A stretch of DNA of 64,000 bases from Shimia sagamensis. GTDB lineage: Bacteria > Pseudomonadota > Alphaproteobacteria > Rhodobacterales > Rhodobacteraceae. Where the stretch lies: assembly GCF_900182745.1 (NCBI RefSeq), contig NZ_FXTY01000009.1, forward strand, positions 118,508 to 182,507, read 5' to 3'. Shown piece after piece: positions 45,618 to 55,369 of the stretch (positions are counted from its first letter, which is position 1; each line of letters starts with the position of its first letter). The position numbers were made by a program, and so were the translations under genes. The notes beneath the pieces were generated by a model that saw nothing but the letters and a program-made list of their open reading frames with translations, ran no database searches and was not told where the DNA came from.

Positions 45618-46976
45618 ATGACTGATCTATCCTGTAAACTGCTGATTATTGGGGCCGGGCCTGGAGGCTATGTCTGTGCTATCCGTGCAGGCCAGCTGGG
45701 CATTGATACCATTGTTGTGGATGCCGGTAAGCCGGGTGGGACGTGCCTGAATGTAGGCTGTATCCCGTCCAAGGCGATGATCCATGCGGCGGATGAATTC
45801 CATAAGTTTGCCCACGTGAACGACGGGCCGTTGGGAATTTCCGTGGGGGCGCCAAGCATTGATCTGGCCAAAACCGTCGCGTGGAAAGACGGCATTGTGC
45901 AGCGCCTGAATACTGGGGTGTCGGCGCTGATGAAGAAAGCAAAAGCGCGGTTTGTGACCGGGCAGGCGCGGTTCCTGGATGGCAAAACTGTCGAAGTCAC
46001 CAATGGCGACGAGGTGCAGCAGATAAGGGCGGAATATGTGGTGATTGCCACGGGCTCCGCGCCGGTGGAACTGCCGTTTTTACCGTTTGGCGGGCCGATC
46101 TTGTCTTCGACCGAGGCGTTGGACCTGACCGAAGTTCCGGAGACATTGGCGGTTGTTGGTGGTGGCTATATCGGGCTGGAGCTGGGCACGGTGTTTGCCA
46201 AGTTGGGCAGCAAGGTCACGGTGGTGGAGGCGGAAGACCGCATTCTGTCGCTGTATGACAAGGCGCTGACCAAGCCGGTGGCGAAGCGGCTGAAAGAACT
46301 GGGCGTGACGGTGATGACCGGCACCAAGGCACAGGGCTACGCCGATGGTGCGTTGCAGACTGATCAAGGCGATGTGGTCGCGGAGAAAGTGCTGGTGACC
46401 GTGGGCCGGCGTCCGCGCACGGCGGGTATTGGCATTGAAGAGCTTGCGCTGACCCAGGATGGGCCGTTTGTAAAGATCGACAGCTATTGCCAGACCTCAA
46501 TGCGTGGGATTTACGCGATTGGCGATGTGACCGGCGAGCCGATGTTGGCACATCGGGCCATGGCCCAGGGTGAATTGGTAGCCGAACATATCGCGGGCCA
46601 TGCCGTGGAGTGGGACAAACGCGCCATTCCGGCGGTGTGTTTCACAGACCCGGAAATTGTCACCTGTGGCGCATTGCCGGGGGAGATCGAGGGCACCAAA
46701 TCCAGCGAGTTCCCGTTTATGGCCAATGGCCGTGCCATGACCACAGAGCGCGACGACGGCTTTGTGCGGGTTGTGTACCGCGAAGAAGACCACGCGGTTG
46801 TGGGCTTGCAGGCGGTTGGGGCAGGGATCTCGGAATTGTCGGCGGCGTTTTCGCTGGCGATTGAGATGGGGGCTTGCCTTGAAGACATTGCAGCTACGAT
46901 CCATGCCCATCCCACGCAATCTGAAGGATTGCAGGAAGCCTGTCTCAAGGCATTGGGGCACGCGCTGCACATCTGA
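45618..46976 (+). CDS. lpdV: Dihydrolipoyl dehydrogenase (E3) of the branched-chain complex
   Basis: A 452-residue FAD flavoprotein reoxidising the lipoyl groups with NAD. It shows the FAD motif GAGPGGYVCAIRA, the redox pair in GGTCLNVGCIPSKA (Cys43 and Cys48), the NAD motif VVGGGYIGLELG and the C-terminal active-site HAHPTQSE. It lies directly after E2, so it is dedicated to this complex rather than to pyruvate dehydrogenase. A two-way terminator follows. Confidence 0.95.
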   Translation: MTDLSCKLLIIGAGPGGYVCAIRAGQLGIDTIVVDAGKPGGTCLNVGCIPSKAMIHAADEFHKFAHVNDGPLGISVGAPSIDLAKTVAWKDGIVQRLNTGVSALMKKAKARFVTGQARFLDGKTVEVTNGDEVQQIRAEYVVIATGSAPVELPFLPFGGPILSSTEALDLTEVPETLAVVGGGYIGLELGTVFAKLGSKVTVVEAEDRILSLYDKALTKPVAKRLKELGVTVMTGTKAQGYADGALQTDQGDVVAEKVLVTVGRRPRTAGIGIEELALTQDGPFVKIDSYCQTSMRGIYAIGDVTGEPMLAHRAMAQGELVAEHIAGHAVEWDKRAIPAVCFTDPEIVTCGALPGEIEGTKSSEFPFMANGRAMTTERDDGFVRVVYREEDHAVVGLQAVGAGISELSAAFSLAIEMGACLEDIAATIHAHPTQSEGLQEACLKALGHALHI

Positions 46977-46980
46977 ATTT

Positions 46981-47012
46981 AAAAAGGCCCGCAGTGATCT
47001 GCGGGCCTTTTT
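46981..47012. terminator. Bidirectional terminator between lpdV and the che operon
   Basis: AAAAAGGCCCGCAG and CTGCGGGCCTTTTT are perfect 14-base arms around TGAT, with A- and T-runs on both ends. It serves converging lpdV and cheD. Confidence 0.92.
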
Positions 47013-47040
47013 GTTTGCAGGGATTGGAGGGACCTGCGTC

Positions 47041-47604
47041 TTAAAACAATTGCACGTCGCCCAGGTTGTCGTCGACCTTGGGCTTTGGCTTGCGCCGCGG
47101 TGCTTCTTCTTCGGTGAGCAGGCGGGTGTCTTTCATAAAGCGGCGCTGAATACGCCCGCCAACAGGCCAAAAACGTATGTTGCGGCCACGCTGTCCACCA
47201 AGGCAGCAATCCATCAGCTCAAAGCCTTCGTTGCGGACAAACCACATCGCAAATTCAGCGTTTTTGGAGCCAATGTCGATGCGGCTATTGAACATTTTGC
47301 CGCCGCCCAACAGCTTCACCTTGAGATTGTCACGGCGGGCACCGGCCTGGATCAACCCGTTCACCAGCAATTCCATCGCGTGTACACCGTGGCTCATGGA
47401 GCCTGCGGAGCCATCTTCGGTGCCGGGCAACAGGAAGTGGTTCATGCCTCCAATCCCCGCGGCCTCGTCCCACATGCAAGCGGCCACACAGGACCCTAAG
47501 ATCGTGGTCATCACGATATCCTGGTCACTGGAAACCTGGACGTCACCCTGCAACAGGGGCTGGACCTGGTATCCTTTGATGGCTTCTGCTTCACTAAGAC
47601 TCAT
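47041..47604 (-). CDS. cheD: Chemoreceptor glutamine deamidase CheD
   Basis: Deamidates Gln residues in chemoreceptor methylation helices. The 187-residue protein has the catalytic Cys39 in TTILGSCVAACMWD and His56 in GGMNHFLLPG, plus a Thr-containing third element. The C-terminal tail is Lys/Pro-rich and ends GDVQLF, similar to the end of the 114-residue protein at 51001 (GNVNLF). It is the last gene of the che operon. CheD is present while CheB is absent here. Confidence 0.93.
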   Translation of the reverse strand: MSLSEAEAIKGYQVQPLLQGDVQVSSDQDIVMTTILGSCVAACMWDEAAGIGGMNHFLLPGTEDGSAGSMSHGVHAMELLVNGLIQAGARRDNLKVKLLGGGKMFNSRIDIGSKNAEFAMWFVRNEGFELMDCCLGGQRGRNIRFWPVGGRIQRRFMKDTRLLTEEEAPRRKPKPKVDDNLGDVQLF

Positions 47605-47682
47605 TGGCTATTCCATTCACCGAGGGTTACACACCAACCGGGTTCGCGCACCGGCTGACAAGGCGCAGTTTTTGCGCTGTTC

Positions 47683-49689
47683 TTAAAAGTCTTCCCAGTC
47701 TTCGCTGGCGGTGTTTTGTACCGGTGCCGACTGATTTACAGCGGCTTTGGCGCGCTTTGGTTGCGGTTTGGGCTCTTGCACCGGTTTTGCGCGCGCGGCT
47801 TTTTTGGCTTTTGTAGCCTTGGCATCTTTGGCGGCGTCGTCGTCCCATTCCTTGGTTTTTGCCGTGTCCGCAACAGGACGGGACGGTGCTGGTTTGGCAG
47901 CTGCTTTGGTTGGCTTGGCGCGAGCCGGTGCTTTTCTGGCGGGCGCAGGTGTCTGGGGGGACGCAATGTCCGCCTCGGTCAGCTTGAAGACCTTGAGCGC
48001 CTGAGACATGTTGGCGGCCTCGTCAGACAGGCTGCGGCTGGCGGCAGAGGATTCTTCGATCATGGCTGCGTTGCGTTGTGTCACACGATCCAATTCGGTC
48101 ACGCTTTCTTTGATCTCACGCAGGTTGTCTGCTTGATCGCGCGAGCCGGTTGCGATTTGTGACACCAGATCAGACGCGTGGTTCACACCTGTGATGATTT
48201 CCTGAAGGGCATCGCCAGCTTGGTTGACCAGCGCGCTACCCTTGGTGACTTGTTCCCCAGATGTCATGATCAACTCTTTGATCTCATTTGCGGAATCCGA
48301 GGCGCGCTGCGCAAGGGCGCGGACCTCAGAGGCCACAACCGCGAACCCGCGTCCAGCTTCGCCTGCACGGGCAGCTTCCACACCGGCGTTTAGCGCCAGG
48401 AGGTTGGTCTGGAAAGCGATGTCGTCAATCACGCCGATGATTGCGGTGATTTTGTCGGAGCTTTGCTCGATGTTGCGCATCGCTTCAACGGTGTGCTCAA
48501 CCACTTCGCCACCGGACTGCGCCTGCTGACGATTCTGGGTGATACGTTTGTTGGCCTCTGCCGCGTGATCAGCGGTTTGCTCTACCGATGTGCTCAGTGT
48601 TTCGATCGCCGCCGCGGATTCTTCGAGAGTAACCGCTTGCGCTTCGGAGCGCTTGGATTGGTCTACAACGCTTTCAGAGATTTCATGGGCGCTGCTACGG
48701 ACGGTCTCAGCAGTGCGCGTCACGGTGGACAAAACAGATTTCAGGTTTGTGAGAACATCGTTGAAATCGTTGCAGATCTGCATTGAGTTTTCACCGAGGT
48801 CGGAGAACTCTGCGGTGTCGATCGGGCGATCCACGCGACCATCTGCGATTTCCGACAGGCCTTCAGCCAGGCGAGAAAACAGGCGCTGGCGCTGTTTGTC
48901 TTGCTCTGCGCGAACTTCACGGTCGCGTTCTTCCTGGGCCAATTGCGTGCGGAATTTGTCCAGACGGTTGGCCATGGCACCAACTTCATCGTGGCGGTCC
49001 AAATGTGGCACTTCAAAATCGTAATCGTGGTCGGCAATGGCGTCCATGGCTTTCCCAAGGCCCAAAACAGGGCGCGTCACGACGCGGCCAACCAGCATCA
49101 CGATCAGTCCCAGAGCAAAGGCTGCGGCCAGAACCGAGCCAATTGCGCCTTTGATAAACTCCTGAAGAGCTTCTTCGCGGATAGAGGAGACGTCTGCAGC
49201 AACCTGAAGGGTGCCAACCGGGGAACGGCCAGCCTGTGCAATTGGCATTTGCGCCGCATAGACGGCCCCTTCGATGGCATGTGCGCTTGGTTTGTCTTCG
49301 GTGATTGAGGCTGAAACGGCGTTCAACCCCTGAGTGATGGTTTCGGCGCGGATGTCTGCCGCGTCGTAGCTGTAGATCACGGTGCCGTCCGTAGACAAAA
49401 CACTCACAGCGGTGATGTGGGGGTCTTGTTCCAGGAAGCGGTCGGTGGTGGCTTTCAGGCGGTCGACGTCCTGAAATTGGGCGGCTGCCACCAGTTGCGT
49501 GCTGAACAATTCTGTCAGCAGATCATAGCGCTCCGTTGCTTGGGTTTCCGCTTCGGTGGTGCGGGCGTTGTATTGATTGAACTGTGACAGGCCAACGGCC
49601 AGTAGAGCGCAGGCCGCTATGGCCGCTGCCAATTTGGTTTTAATACTCATCCGCGAAATACGGGCATTGATTTTTTGGAAAACCGGCAT
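47683..49689 (-). CDS. Methyl-accepting chemotaxis protein with C-terminal CheR tether
   Basis: A 668-residue receptor in the che operon. A first helix (about residues 18-37), short periplasmic single-Cache-type region, second helix (about 180-205), HAMP and signalling hairpin with tip [22 protein letters not shown] are present. After the hairpin comes a Lys/Ala/Pro-rich flexible tail of about 85 residues ending DWEDF. This matches the WxxF pattern of the NWETF pentapeptide that docks CheR in Tar and Tsr. The receptor is therefore built for efficient methylation. Confidence 0.92.
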   Translation of the reverse strand: MPVFQKINARISRMSIKTKLAAAIAACALLAVGLSQFNQYNARTTEAETQATERYDLLTELFSTQLVAAAQFQDVDRLKATTDRFLEQDPHITAVSVLSTDGTVIYSYDAADIRAETITQGLNAVSASITEDKPSAHAIEGAVYAAQMPIAQAGRSPVGTLQVAADVSSIREEALQEFIKGAIGSVLAAAFALGLIVMLVGRVVTRPVLGLGKAMDAIADHDYDFEVPHLDRHDEVGAMANRLDKFRTQLAQEERDREVRAEQDKQRQRLFSRLAEGLSEIADGRVDRPIDTAEFSDLGENSMQICNDFNDVLTNLKSVLSTVTRTAETVRSSAHEISESVVDQSKRSEAQAVTLEESAAAIETLSTSVEQTADHAAEANKRITQNRQQAQSGGEVVEHTVEAMRNIEQSSDKITAIIGVIDDIAFQTNLLALNAGVEAARAGEAGRGFAVVASEVRALAQRASDSANEIKELIMTSGEQVTKGSALVNQAGDALQEIITGVNHASDLVSQIATGSRDQADNLREIKESVTELDRVTQRNAAMIEESSAASRSLSDEAANMSQALKVFKLTEADIASPQTPAPARKAPARAKPTKAAAKPAPSRPVADTAKTKEWDDDAAKDAKATKAKKAARAKPVQEPKPQPKRAKAAVNQSAPVQNTASEDWEDF

Positions 49690-49749
49690 GGTGAATTCCT
49701 GTTGTTTTGAAGCTTATAGGAGCGGCTGAAATGGGGTGGTGCGACCTCG

Positions 49750-50961
49750 TTAGAGGGCGCTGCCTTTTTGGGTCACTTGGGAGGCTTTGGCGGACAGGTC
49801 AGCCAAGTGGCGGTCGGTGTTGTCGTGGAAGTTCTCCAGACGGGCGATGATACCGTCCAAACCGCTATCCACGTCACGCATGCGGCCACTTTCCACTTTG
49901 CAAAGCAGTTTCACAACGTCGAGACCGTTGATCCGACGACGCAGGCTGCGGCAGATGTCCGGGATGGACTTGCCGATTGAAGAAATCTCAATCAGGCGCG
50001 CACGGCTGCGTTGGTGAAGGCGTTCATGGTGCTCTTTGAGCAGAACCGCACCATCCGTCGCAGTATCATCAGGGGCGATATTGCCATGGGCTTCGTTTAA
50101 GAGTTGGGCAATCTGCATTGACCAACGGCCCTGAGACACAGCGCTGTACATCTGTACCAAAGAGCCGTTTTCCGGGTCGTGCAGGCGGCCAACCAGGCTG
50201 TGCATCTCTTTGGCCATGGCGTCGTAGTTTTGGGAAATGGTGCCAAGCGCAGCACCGGCGCCTTCAAGACGTCCCGCCAAAATGCGTAGGTTCACAGGCT
50301 CGCCGCGGACACGCTCAAAACCCTGCTCGATGCTGTTCACCAGGCCCTGCATGTCAGAGATGATTTCTGCAAGCTCGTCCATCAGAAGAAAGGAACTGGA
50401 CAAATCTGGCGCAATGATACCGCGCGCTTTGAATTCCAGGTTCAATGCTTCAATCCCGTAAGATTCCAGTGTTGGATATCCTGCGTCTTTCAACATCTCG
50501 ATCAAACGCGCACTGCTTTGTTCCGGTGAAAGGTTTTCACGCTTTTCTTCGTCCAGCAGCGTGGCGTAGATTTCTTTGGTGGCTTCAAACAATTCGGTGC
50601 TGGGGCGGATTCGAGCGGAGAGGAAGCCGTTCTCTGTCTGTGTCACCACAGCCAGAACCCAGTAGTAGCCACCCGATTTGGTTTTGTTTTTCACATAGGT
50701 GCAAACAGGCATGCCGGATTTCAAGCAATCCCACAAAAGGTAGAAGACACCTTTTGGCATATCTGGGTGACGCACAATTTTATGCGGGGCGTTGAGCAAC
50801 TCGTCGACGGAATATCCGGCCACATCGCAGAAAGTTTGATTGGCAAATTGAATCACGCCACGTGGATCGGTCGAGGAAACGACGATGCTTTCGTTGGGAA
50901 ACCGCACCTCTGTTGCTGAGCTGTCTGCGCTGGCGCTGCTGATCTTGGTCATGGCGTTCAT
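49750..50961 (-). CDS. PAS-domain protein of the che operon without a receptor signalling tip
   Basis: A 403-residue soluble protein. Residues 20-125 are an Aer-type PAS domain (GVIQFANQTFCDVAGYSVDELLNAPHKIVRHPDMPKGVFYLLWDCLKSG). The rest is long and helical but lacks the conserved receptor hairpin tip. No membrane helix is seen. It may sense redox or oxygen and act through another partner. It is read with the neighbouring che genes (39 bases to the next upstream gene). The domain after PAS is unknown to me. Confidence 0.8.
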   Translation of the reverse strand: MNAMTKISSASADSSATEVRFPNESIVVSSTDPRGVIQFANQTFCDVAGYSVDELLNAPHKIVRHPDMPKGVFYLLWDCLKSGMPVCTYVKNKTKSGGYYWVLAVVTQTENGFLSARIRPSTELFEATKEIYATLLDEEKRENLSPEQSSARLIEMLKDAGYPTLESYGIEALNLEFKARGIIAPDLSSSFLLMDELAEIISDMQGLVNSIEQGFERVRGEPVNLRILAGRLEGAGAALGTISQNYDAMAKEMHSLVGRLHDPENGSLVQMYSAVSQGRWSMQIAQLLNEAHGNIAPDDTATDGAVLLKEHHERLHQRSRARLIEISSIGKSIPDICRSLRRRINGLDVVKLLCKVESGRMRDVDSGLDGIIARLENFHDNTDRHLADLSAKASQVTQKGSAL

Positions 50962-51000
50962 GGGTCTATTCCAATGTCACTGTGGCTGAGCAAGTGTGGC

Positions 51001-51345
51001 TCAGAAGAGGTTTACGTTGCCTGCATCAGGCGAGATTGCGCGGGTCTTTTCCGCATCAGAGAGGCGGGATTTCAAGTAATCCAGACGGACGCTGTTTGAG
51101 AGATCCTGCACATTGAGATCGGGGCCCGCACCAATCATCGTAGACATGTTGCCAAGCAAAACCGCGATGTCGTCTAGGTGCTGGAACAGCGCGTCTACGC
51201 GCTGCAGATCCCGTATTTTGTTGTGGTCGACGCCTTCCAAATCAAGTTCGCTGGTCAGACCGTCCAACGCATGTGCGATGGAGGCGAGGTCTGCCACGTC
51301 CTCGGAAATGGTAGTCAGTACGTCTGCGGTGGTGCGCGTTGCCAT
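51001..51345 (-). CDS. Candidate CheT-like CheY phosphatase (DxxxQ motif)
   Basis: A 114-residue helical protein with no annotated domain that I can name. The helix around residues 44-65 contains Asp51-Ala-Leu-Phe-Gln55, a DxxxQ pattern as used by CheZ and by the Sinorhizobium CheT protein to remove phosphate from CheY. The C-terminus GNVNLF resembles the CheD end GDVQLF. It lies 25 bases after a cheY gene in the operon. The motif is seen; phosphatase activity is inference from motif, size and position. Confidence 0.65.
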   Translation of the reverse strand: MATRTTADVLTTISEDVADLASIAHALDGLTSELDLEGVDHNKIRDLQRVDALFQHLDDIAVLLGNMSTMIGAGPDLNVQDLSNSVRLDYLKSRLSDAEKTRAISPDAGNVNLF

Positions 51346-51370
51346 TCTTAGTCCCCCTAGGGAGCCTCCT

Positions 51371-51757
51371 TTACAGAGGCCCCACTACCTTCTCGATGCA
51401 GGCTTTGAGTTGTGCGGTTTGGAACGGCTTCTTGATGAAGTTGTTCATGCCGAGCTTGACGCCCTTGTTGATTGTGTCCGGATCTGCGCGCCCGGTGATC
51501 AGGATAAAGCCGGTGCGGGCTGTCGCCTTATTACCGCGGATGCCTTCCAAAAGTTGGAGGCCGTCCATGCCAGGCATGTTGAAGTCCGACAGGATCAAGT
51601 GCACCGGTTTCGCCGCCAGGCTACGCCAGGCTTGGGCACCGTCGTTTTCGGTGCGGTAGTTGACGATCCCGATCTCATCGAGTGCCTGTGTGATGAGTCC
51701 GCGGCTGGTGGACATGTCGTCCACAACCAGGATATGCAGCTTATCTTTCAAGCTCAT
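51371..51757 (-). CDS. cheY: Single-domain chemotaxis response regulator CheY (second copy)
   Basis: A 128-residue receiver with acidic pair Asp13-Asp14, phospho-Asp in LILSDFNMPGMDG, Thr in FILITGRAD and Lys in NNFIKKPF. It is either the motor regulator or a phosphate sink; two CheY proteins in one operon recall Rhizobium-type systems. It starts two bases after CheR ends. The neighbouring 114-residue protein is a possible phosphatase for it or for the other CheY. Confidence 0.92.
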   Translation of the reverse strand: MSLKDKLHILVVDDMSTSRGLITQALDEIGIVNYRTENDGAQAWRSLAAKPVHLILSDFNMPGMDGLQLLEGIRGNKATARTGFILITGRADPDTINKGVKLGMNNFIKKPFQTAQLKACIEKVVGPL

Positions 51758-51759
51758 TT

Positions 51760-52662
51760 TTAATTCCCCATGTGCAAGGTTGCATTGGCGCTTCTGTCAC
51801 CAATGCGGGAGGTGTCTATTGAGAAAACGCCCCGGCCGGCTGTGTGAAACAGGTCGGCGTGTTCCGGACCAATTCCTTCGGAATGGCCCAAGAATAGGAG
51901 GCCGTCTGGGCAAAGCTGCTCGCCAAATCTGCGCCAGAGACGACTTTGTGTTGGTGCATCAAAGTAGATGGCGACGTTGCGACACATGATGATGTCGAAC
52001 TGGCCTTTGAACGGCCAATCGCCATGAAGATTGAGGCGACGGAAACTGATTAGTTCGCGGGCTTTGTCGCAAACAGATTTCCGATCGTTTGACCCTTCAA
52101 AATCCTCAAAGTATTTGGTCGCTTGCCCGTTGGTTAGGGTGTTGACTGAGGATGCGGGATAGACGCCGCGCTTGGCGGATGCCAAGATTTCAGGATCGAT
52201 GTCTGATGCCAGGATTTTCACATCCAGAGAAGGGGCTTCAGGGCAGGCATCCAACACGTGGAAAGCCAGACCATAAGGTTCTTCACCGCTGGAACATCCA
52301 GCTGACCAAATCCGAACCCTCTTGCCGCGACGCGCCTGTGCCATAAGGTCAGGCAGAATGTCATTGGCCAGCTGTTCGAAGTGATGCCCTTCGCGATTGA
52401 AGCGCGTCATGTTGGTTGTATAGGCGCTGATGAAACGGGTTTGCTCATCCCGCCCTTGAGGCGAGTGCATATAGTCGATGTAGTCGTTGACCGACTCATA
52501 GCCAGTGGCACGTAGGCGTTTGGAGAGACGGGAGGCAACCATCGTCCGCTTGTGCGGTTGAAGGTCGATGCCCATCCATTCTCGCACCAGCCCAGCGATT
52601 GCGGCAAAGTCCGCATCACTGATTGTGCCTTCTTCAAGGGATTTTTGCGCCATTTGGGTCAT
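51760..52662 (-). CDS. cheR: Chemoreceptor methyltransferase CheR
   Basis: Methylates Glu residues of receptors using S-adenosylmethionine. The 300-residue protein has the CheR N domain (about residues 15-75) and the C-terminal methyltransferase with SAM motif IWSAGCSSGEEPYGLAF and FDIIMCRNVAIYF. A beta-subdomain for pentapeptide binding is likely between these. Its start overlaps the CheW stop by four bases. The operon encodes a receptor ending DWEDF that could dock here. Confidence 0.94.
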   Translation of the reverse strand: MTQMAQKSLEEGTISDADFAAIAGLVREWMGIDLQPHKRTMVASRLSKRLRATGYESVNDYIDYMHSPQGRDEQTRFISAYTTNMTRFNREGHHFEQLANDILPDLMAQARRGKRVRIWSAGCSSGEEPYGLAFHVLDACPEAPSLDVKILASDIDPEILASAKRGVYPASSVNTLTNGQATKYFEDFEGSNDRKSVCDKARELISFRRLNLHGDWPFKGQFDIIMCRNVAIYFDAPTQSRLWRRFGEQLCPDGLLFLGHSEGIGPEHADLFHTAGRGVFSIDTSRIGDRSANATLHMGN

Positions 52663-53129
52663 GCTGCTGACATTGCTTCCTGTGGCATAATCTGATGAAC
52701 ATCAATCGCCCGAACGATGGTGTCGTCCAGCGTGTAGACCCCACGAATGAACGCAGCAGTCCTAGAGGAAGATACCTCAGGTGTCGCTTTGATCTCGTCA
52801 GTGTTCACAGTGATGATGTTGGACACAGCGTCTACCAGGAAGCCAACGCTCTTCTCATCGATATGTGCAATGATGATGACGTGGCGGCTTTCTGGAATGG
52901 TTTTACCCAGCCCCAAACGCATCGACAGGTCAATCACCGGCAGCACAGCGCCCCGCAGGTTCATCATGCCAACCACATAATCCGGTGCATGCGGCAGCGT
53001 GGTGGTGCTGGTCCAGCCTCGGATTTCAAGCACGTGGCCAATGTCCAGGCAGAAAGCCTGCTCACCAATGGCGAAGGACACGATTTCAATGCGTTCGTCG
53101 GTCTGTTCTTGAGTTGCTTGTTCAGACAT
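52659..53129 (-). CDS. cheW: Chemotaxis adaptor CheW
   Basis: A 156-residue adaptor linking receptors to CheA. The CheW fold is visible through FAIGEQAFCLDIGHVLEI, VVGMMNLRGAVLPVIDLS and VGFLVDAVSNIITV. Its start lies within the last eight bases of cheA, so the two are translationally coupled, as suits their complex. Confidence 0.95.
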   Translation of the reverse strand: MSEQATQEQTDERIEIVSFAIGEQAFCLDIGHVLEIRGWTSTTTLPHAPDYVVGMMNLRGAVLPVIDLSMRLGLGKTIPESRHVIIIAHIDEKSVGFLVDAVSNIITVNTDEIKATPEVSSSRTAAFIRGVYTLDDTIVRAIDVHQIMPQEAMSAA

Positions 53130-55359
53130 AAGAGTTCACCTCTGCCATATCGGACCCCTTAAGCAGTCCTGTGTTGCCGTTACCCGGTGATGGGATCATT
53201 TGATCCGTGTCGACGATCAGGGCGATCTTGCCGTTACCAAGGATGGTTGCCGCAGCGATTCCTGGAATGGATTGGTAGTTATGTTCCAAACCTTTGATCA
53301 CCACTTCGCGTTGCTCCACGATGCCGTCCACAGCAAGTGCGGAGCGCCGACCGGATTCCCCTTCGATCAGAAGGAGGGATTGGTTGCTGAAATCCGGCAG
53401 CGGTGGGCGGAAGCCGAGGGCCTCCCCCAGGTCTACAATCGGAAGCATGGAGTCATTTACTGACAGGCCACGGTCGCCATCACAGAAGTCGTGAATGTTG
53501 GCCTGACCCGGCTGCAGCGTCTCTCGCAATGCGACGGTTGGGACAACCAGGCTCTCACCTGCAACTTCAATCAGCATGCCTTCCATGACCGCCAATGTCA
53601 GCGGCAAGGAGATGGTGATCGTGGTGCCCTTGTTTGGTTCGGATTGCAGGTTGATACGACCGCCAAGCGCCTGAATTTCAGAGCGCACAACGTCCATGCC
53701 AACACCGCGGCCAGACAGTTGAGAAATCTCGTCTGCCGTCGAAAATCCGGCCCGGAACAACAGGTTGTCGATGTCGCTGTCGGTCAGGTCGTCCTCAGGA
53801 CGTATCAAGCCTTTTTCTTCGGCTTTCTGACGCACTTTGGGGCGGTTCACACCCGCACCGTCGTCAGACAGAGAGATCACAACTCGACCGGAGCGGTGCG
53901 CCGCTTCGAGTTTGATTGTGCCCATCTCCGGCTTGCCAGCAGCCACGCGATCCTCGGGTTTTTCAAGGCCGTGGTCGACTGAGTTCCGGATCATGTGGGT
54001 CAAAGGTTCCACCAGACGTTCCGTCACGGTCTTATCGACCTCGGTGGCTTCCCCAACCATCACCAGACGGGAGGTTTTACCGGCCTGACGGGAGGACTCC
54101 CGGACAATTCGGCTCATCCGTTGGAACAGACCTCGCACAGGTTGCGCACGAATGGCCATCACACTTTCTTGCAGAACGCCCGATAGGGTTTTCAGCTGAC
54201 CAATGGCCTCACTGACGGCGCTGTTGGCAGACACCGGCAACTCGTTCATCGACTGCCGCAGCATGGCTTCACTGATTACCAGTTCGCCAACCAGATTGAT
54301 CAAGCGATCAACACGGTTCAGATCCACACGGATGGTGCTGTTTCGCGGTTCAGAAGACTTTTTTCCACCGTCTCCACCCTTGGCCTCCTGCTTTTCAGCT
54401 TTGGGGGCTTTGGCAGGGGGCGACTTGTCCTTGGACTTGGCTTTGGTCGGTGCCGCCGCCGGCGCAGCTTCCGCAACCGGGGCTGGTTCTGGTGCTTCGC
54501 ATTCGGCTTCTGTTGTTGGCGCTTCCCCGGCGGGTGTTTCAGCTGCAACTTCCGAAATTTGCAGCACACATTGGCCTTCCACAAATTCGAAAATCTCACG
54601 GATGGCGCTTTCATCGATGCCGTCATCCGGGCGCAACGTCAGAGTCCAAGAGATGGCTGCTGGCGCGTCCTTTAGGCTTTCCAAAGGTGCGACGGCTTCG
54701 CGATCGGCTTCAATGGACAGATCACCCATCTCACCCAATGCGCGGAACAGCAAGGCTGGATCGTGACCCCGTGTGTAAAGCACGGGTTCCGCTTTAAATG
54801 TGACCACGAAGAGCATAGCACCTTCGACCGCGTCACCCCCCAAAGAGGGCAGTCCTGGAAGATCCGCTGGAGTGTCGTCATCCCCGCCAAGATCAAGACC
54901 GAAGTCCATTGCTTGCACAACAAAATCGTCTGAGTCGACTTCGTTTGCGTCTTCTTCCTCATCGCCGCTTAGACCATTGGCGTTCTGTGTGGTTTGCTTG
55001 AGTTCCGCAAGAACAGCCGCCCCATCGGATTCCGGTAGGTCGTTGTCGTCACGGGCCGCATCCACGAGGTCGTTTAGGTGGTCAAAACCGGAGAACATCA
55101 GCGCCGTGATGGTCCCGTCCACCTCAAGTTTGTTAGAGCGCAGGTCATCCAAGACGTTTTCGAATGCGTGTGCAAATTTGATCAGGCGATCAAGGCCAAA
55201 TGCCCCGGCGCCGCCTTTGATGGAATGCACAGAGCGAAACATCGAGTTGATGGTTTCTGCATCTGATGTCTCGTTCTGGAGCTCTTCCAGACCGGTGGAC
55301 AACACTTCAAGAAGGTCGTCGCATTCCTCAAAGAACATGTCACGAAGATCGGACATCAT
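53122..55359 (-). CDS. cheA: Chemotaxis histidine kinase CheA
   Basis: A 745-residue kinase. P1 phosphotransfer domain with His45 in SVHSIKGGAGAFG is followed by a P2-like CheY-docking region (about residues 175-270). An Ala/Lys/Glu-rich linker leads to the P3 dimerisation helices (RVDRLINLVGELVISEAML). P4 kinase motifs are HMIRNSVDHGLE and SLSDDGAGVN, then the P5 CheW-like domain to the end. No part is missing. ATG 55359 or the next codon could be the start. It is preceded by a CheY and a STAS protein. Confidence 0.96.
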   Translation of the reverse strand: MMSDLRDMFFEECDDLLEVLSTGLEELQNETSDAETINSMFRSVHSIKGGAGAFGLDRLIKFAHAFENVLDDLRSNKLEVDGTITALMFSGFDHLNDLVDAARDDNDLPESDGAAVLAELKQTTQNANGLSGDEEEDANEVDSDDFVVQAMDFGLDLGGDDDTPADLPGLPSLGGDAVEGAMLFVVTFKAEPVLYTRGHDPALLFRALGEMGDLSIEADREAVAPLESLKDAPAAISWTLTLRPDDGIDESAIREIFEFVEGQCVLQISEVAAETPAGEAPTTEAECEAPEPAPVAEAAPAAAPTKAKSKDKSPPAKAPKAEKQEAKGGDGGKKSSEPRNSTIRVDLNRVDRLINLVGELVISEAMLRQSMNELPVSANSAVSEAIGQLKTLSGVLQESVMAIRAQPVRGLFQRMSRIVRESSRQAGKTSRLVMVGEATEVDKTVTERLVEPLTHMIRNSVDHGLEKPEDRVAAGKPEMGTIKLEAAHRSGRVVISLSDDGAGVNRPKVRQKAEEKGLIRPEDDLTDSDIDNLLFRAGFSTADEISQLSGRGVGMDVVRSEIQALGGRINLQSEPNKGTTITISLPLTLAVMEGMLIEVAGESLVVPTVALRETLQPGQANIHDFCDGDRGLSVNDSMLPIVDLGEALGFRPPLPDFSNQSLLLIEGESGRRSALAVDGIVEQREVVIKGLEHNYQSIPGIAAATILGNGKIALIVDTDQMIPSPGNGNTGLLKGSDMAEVNSYV

Positions 55360-55369
55360 TCAATTCCTT

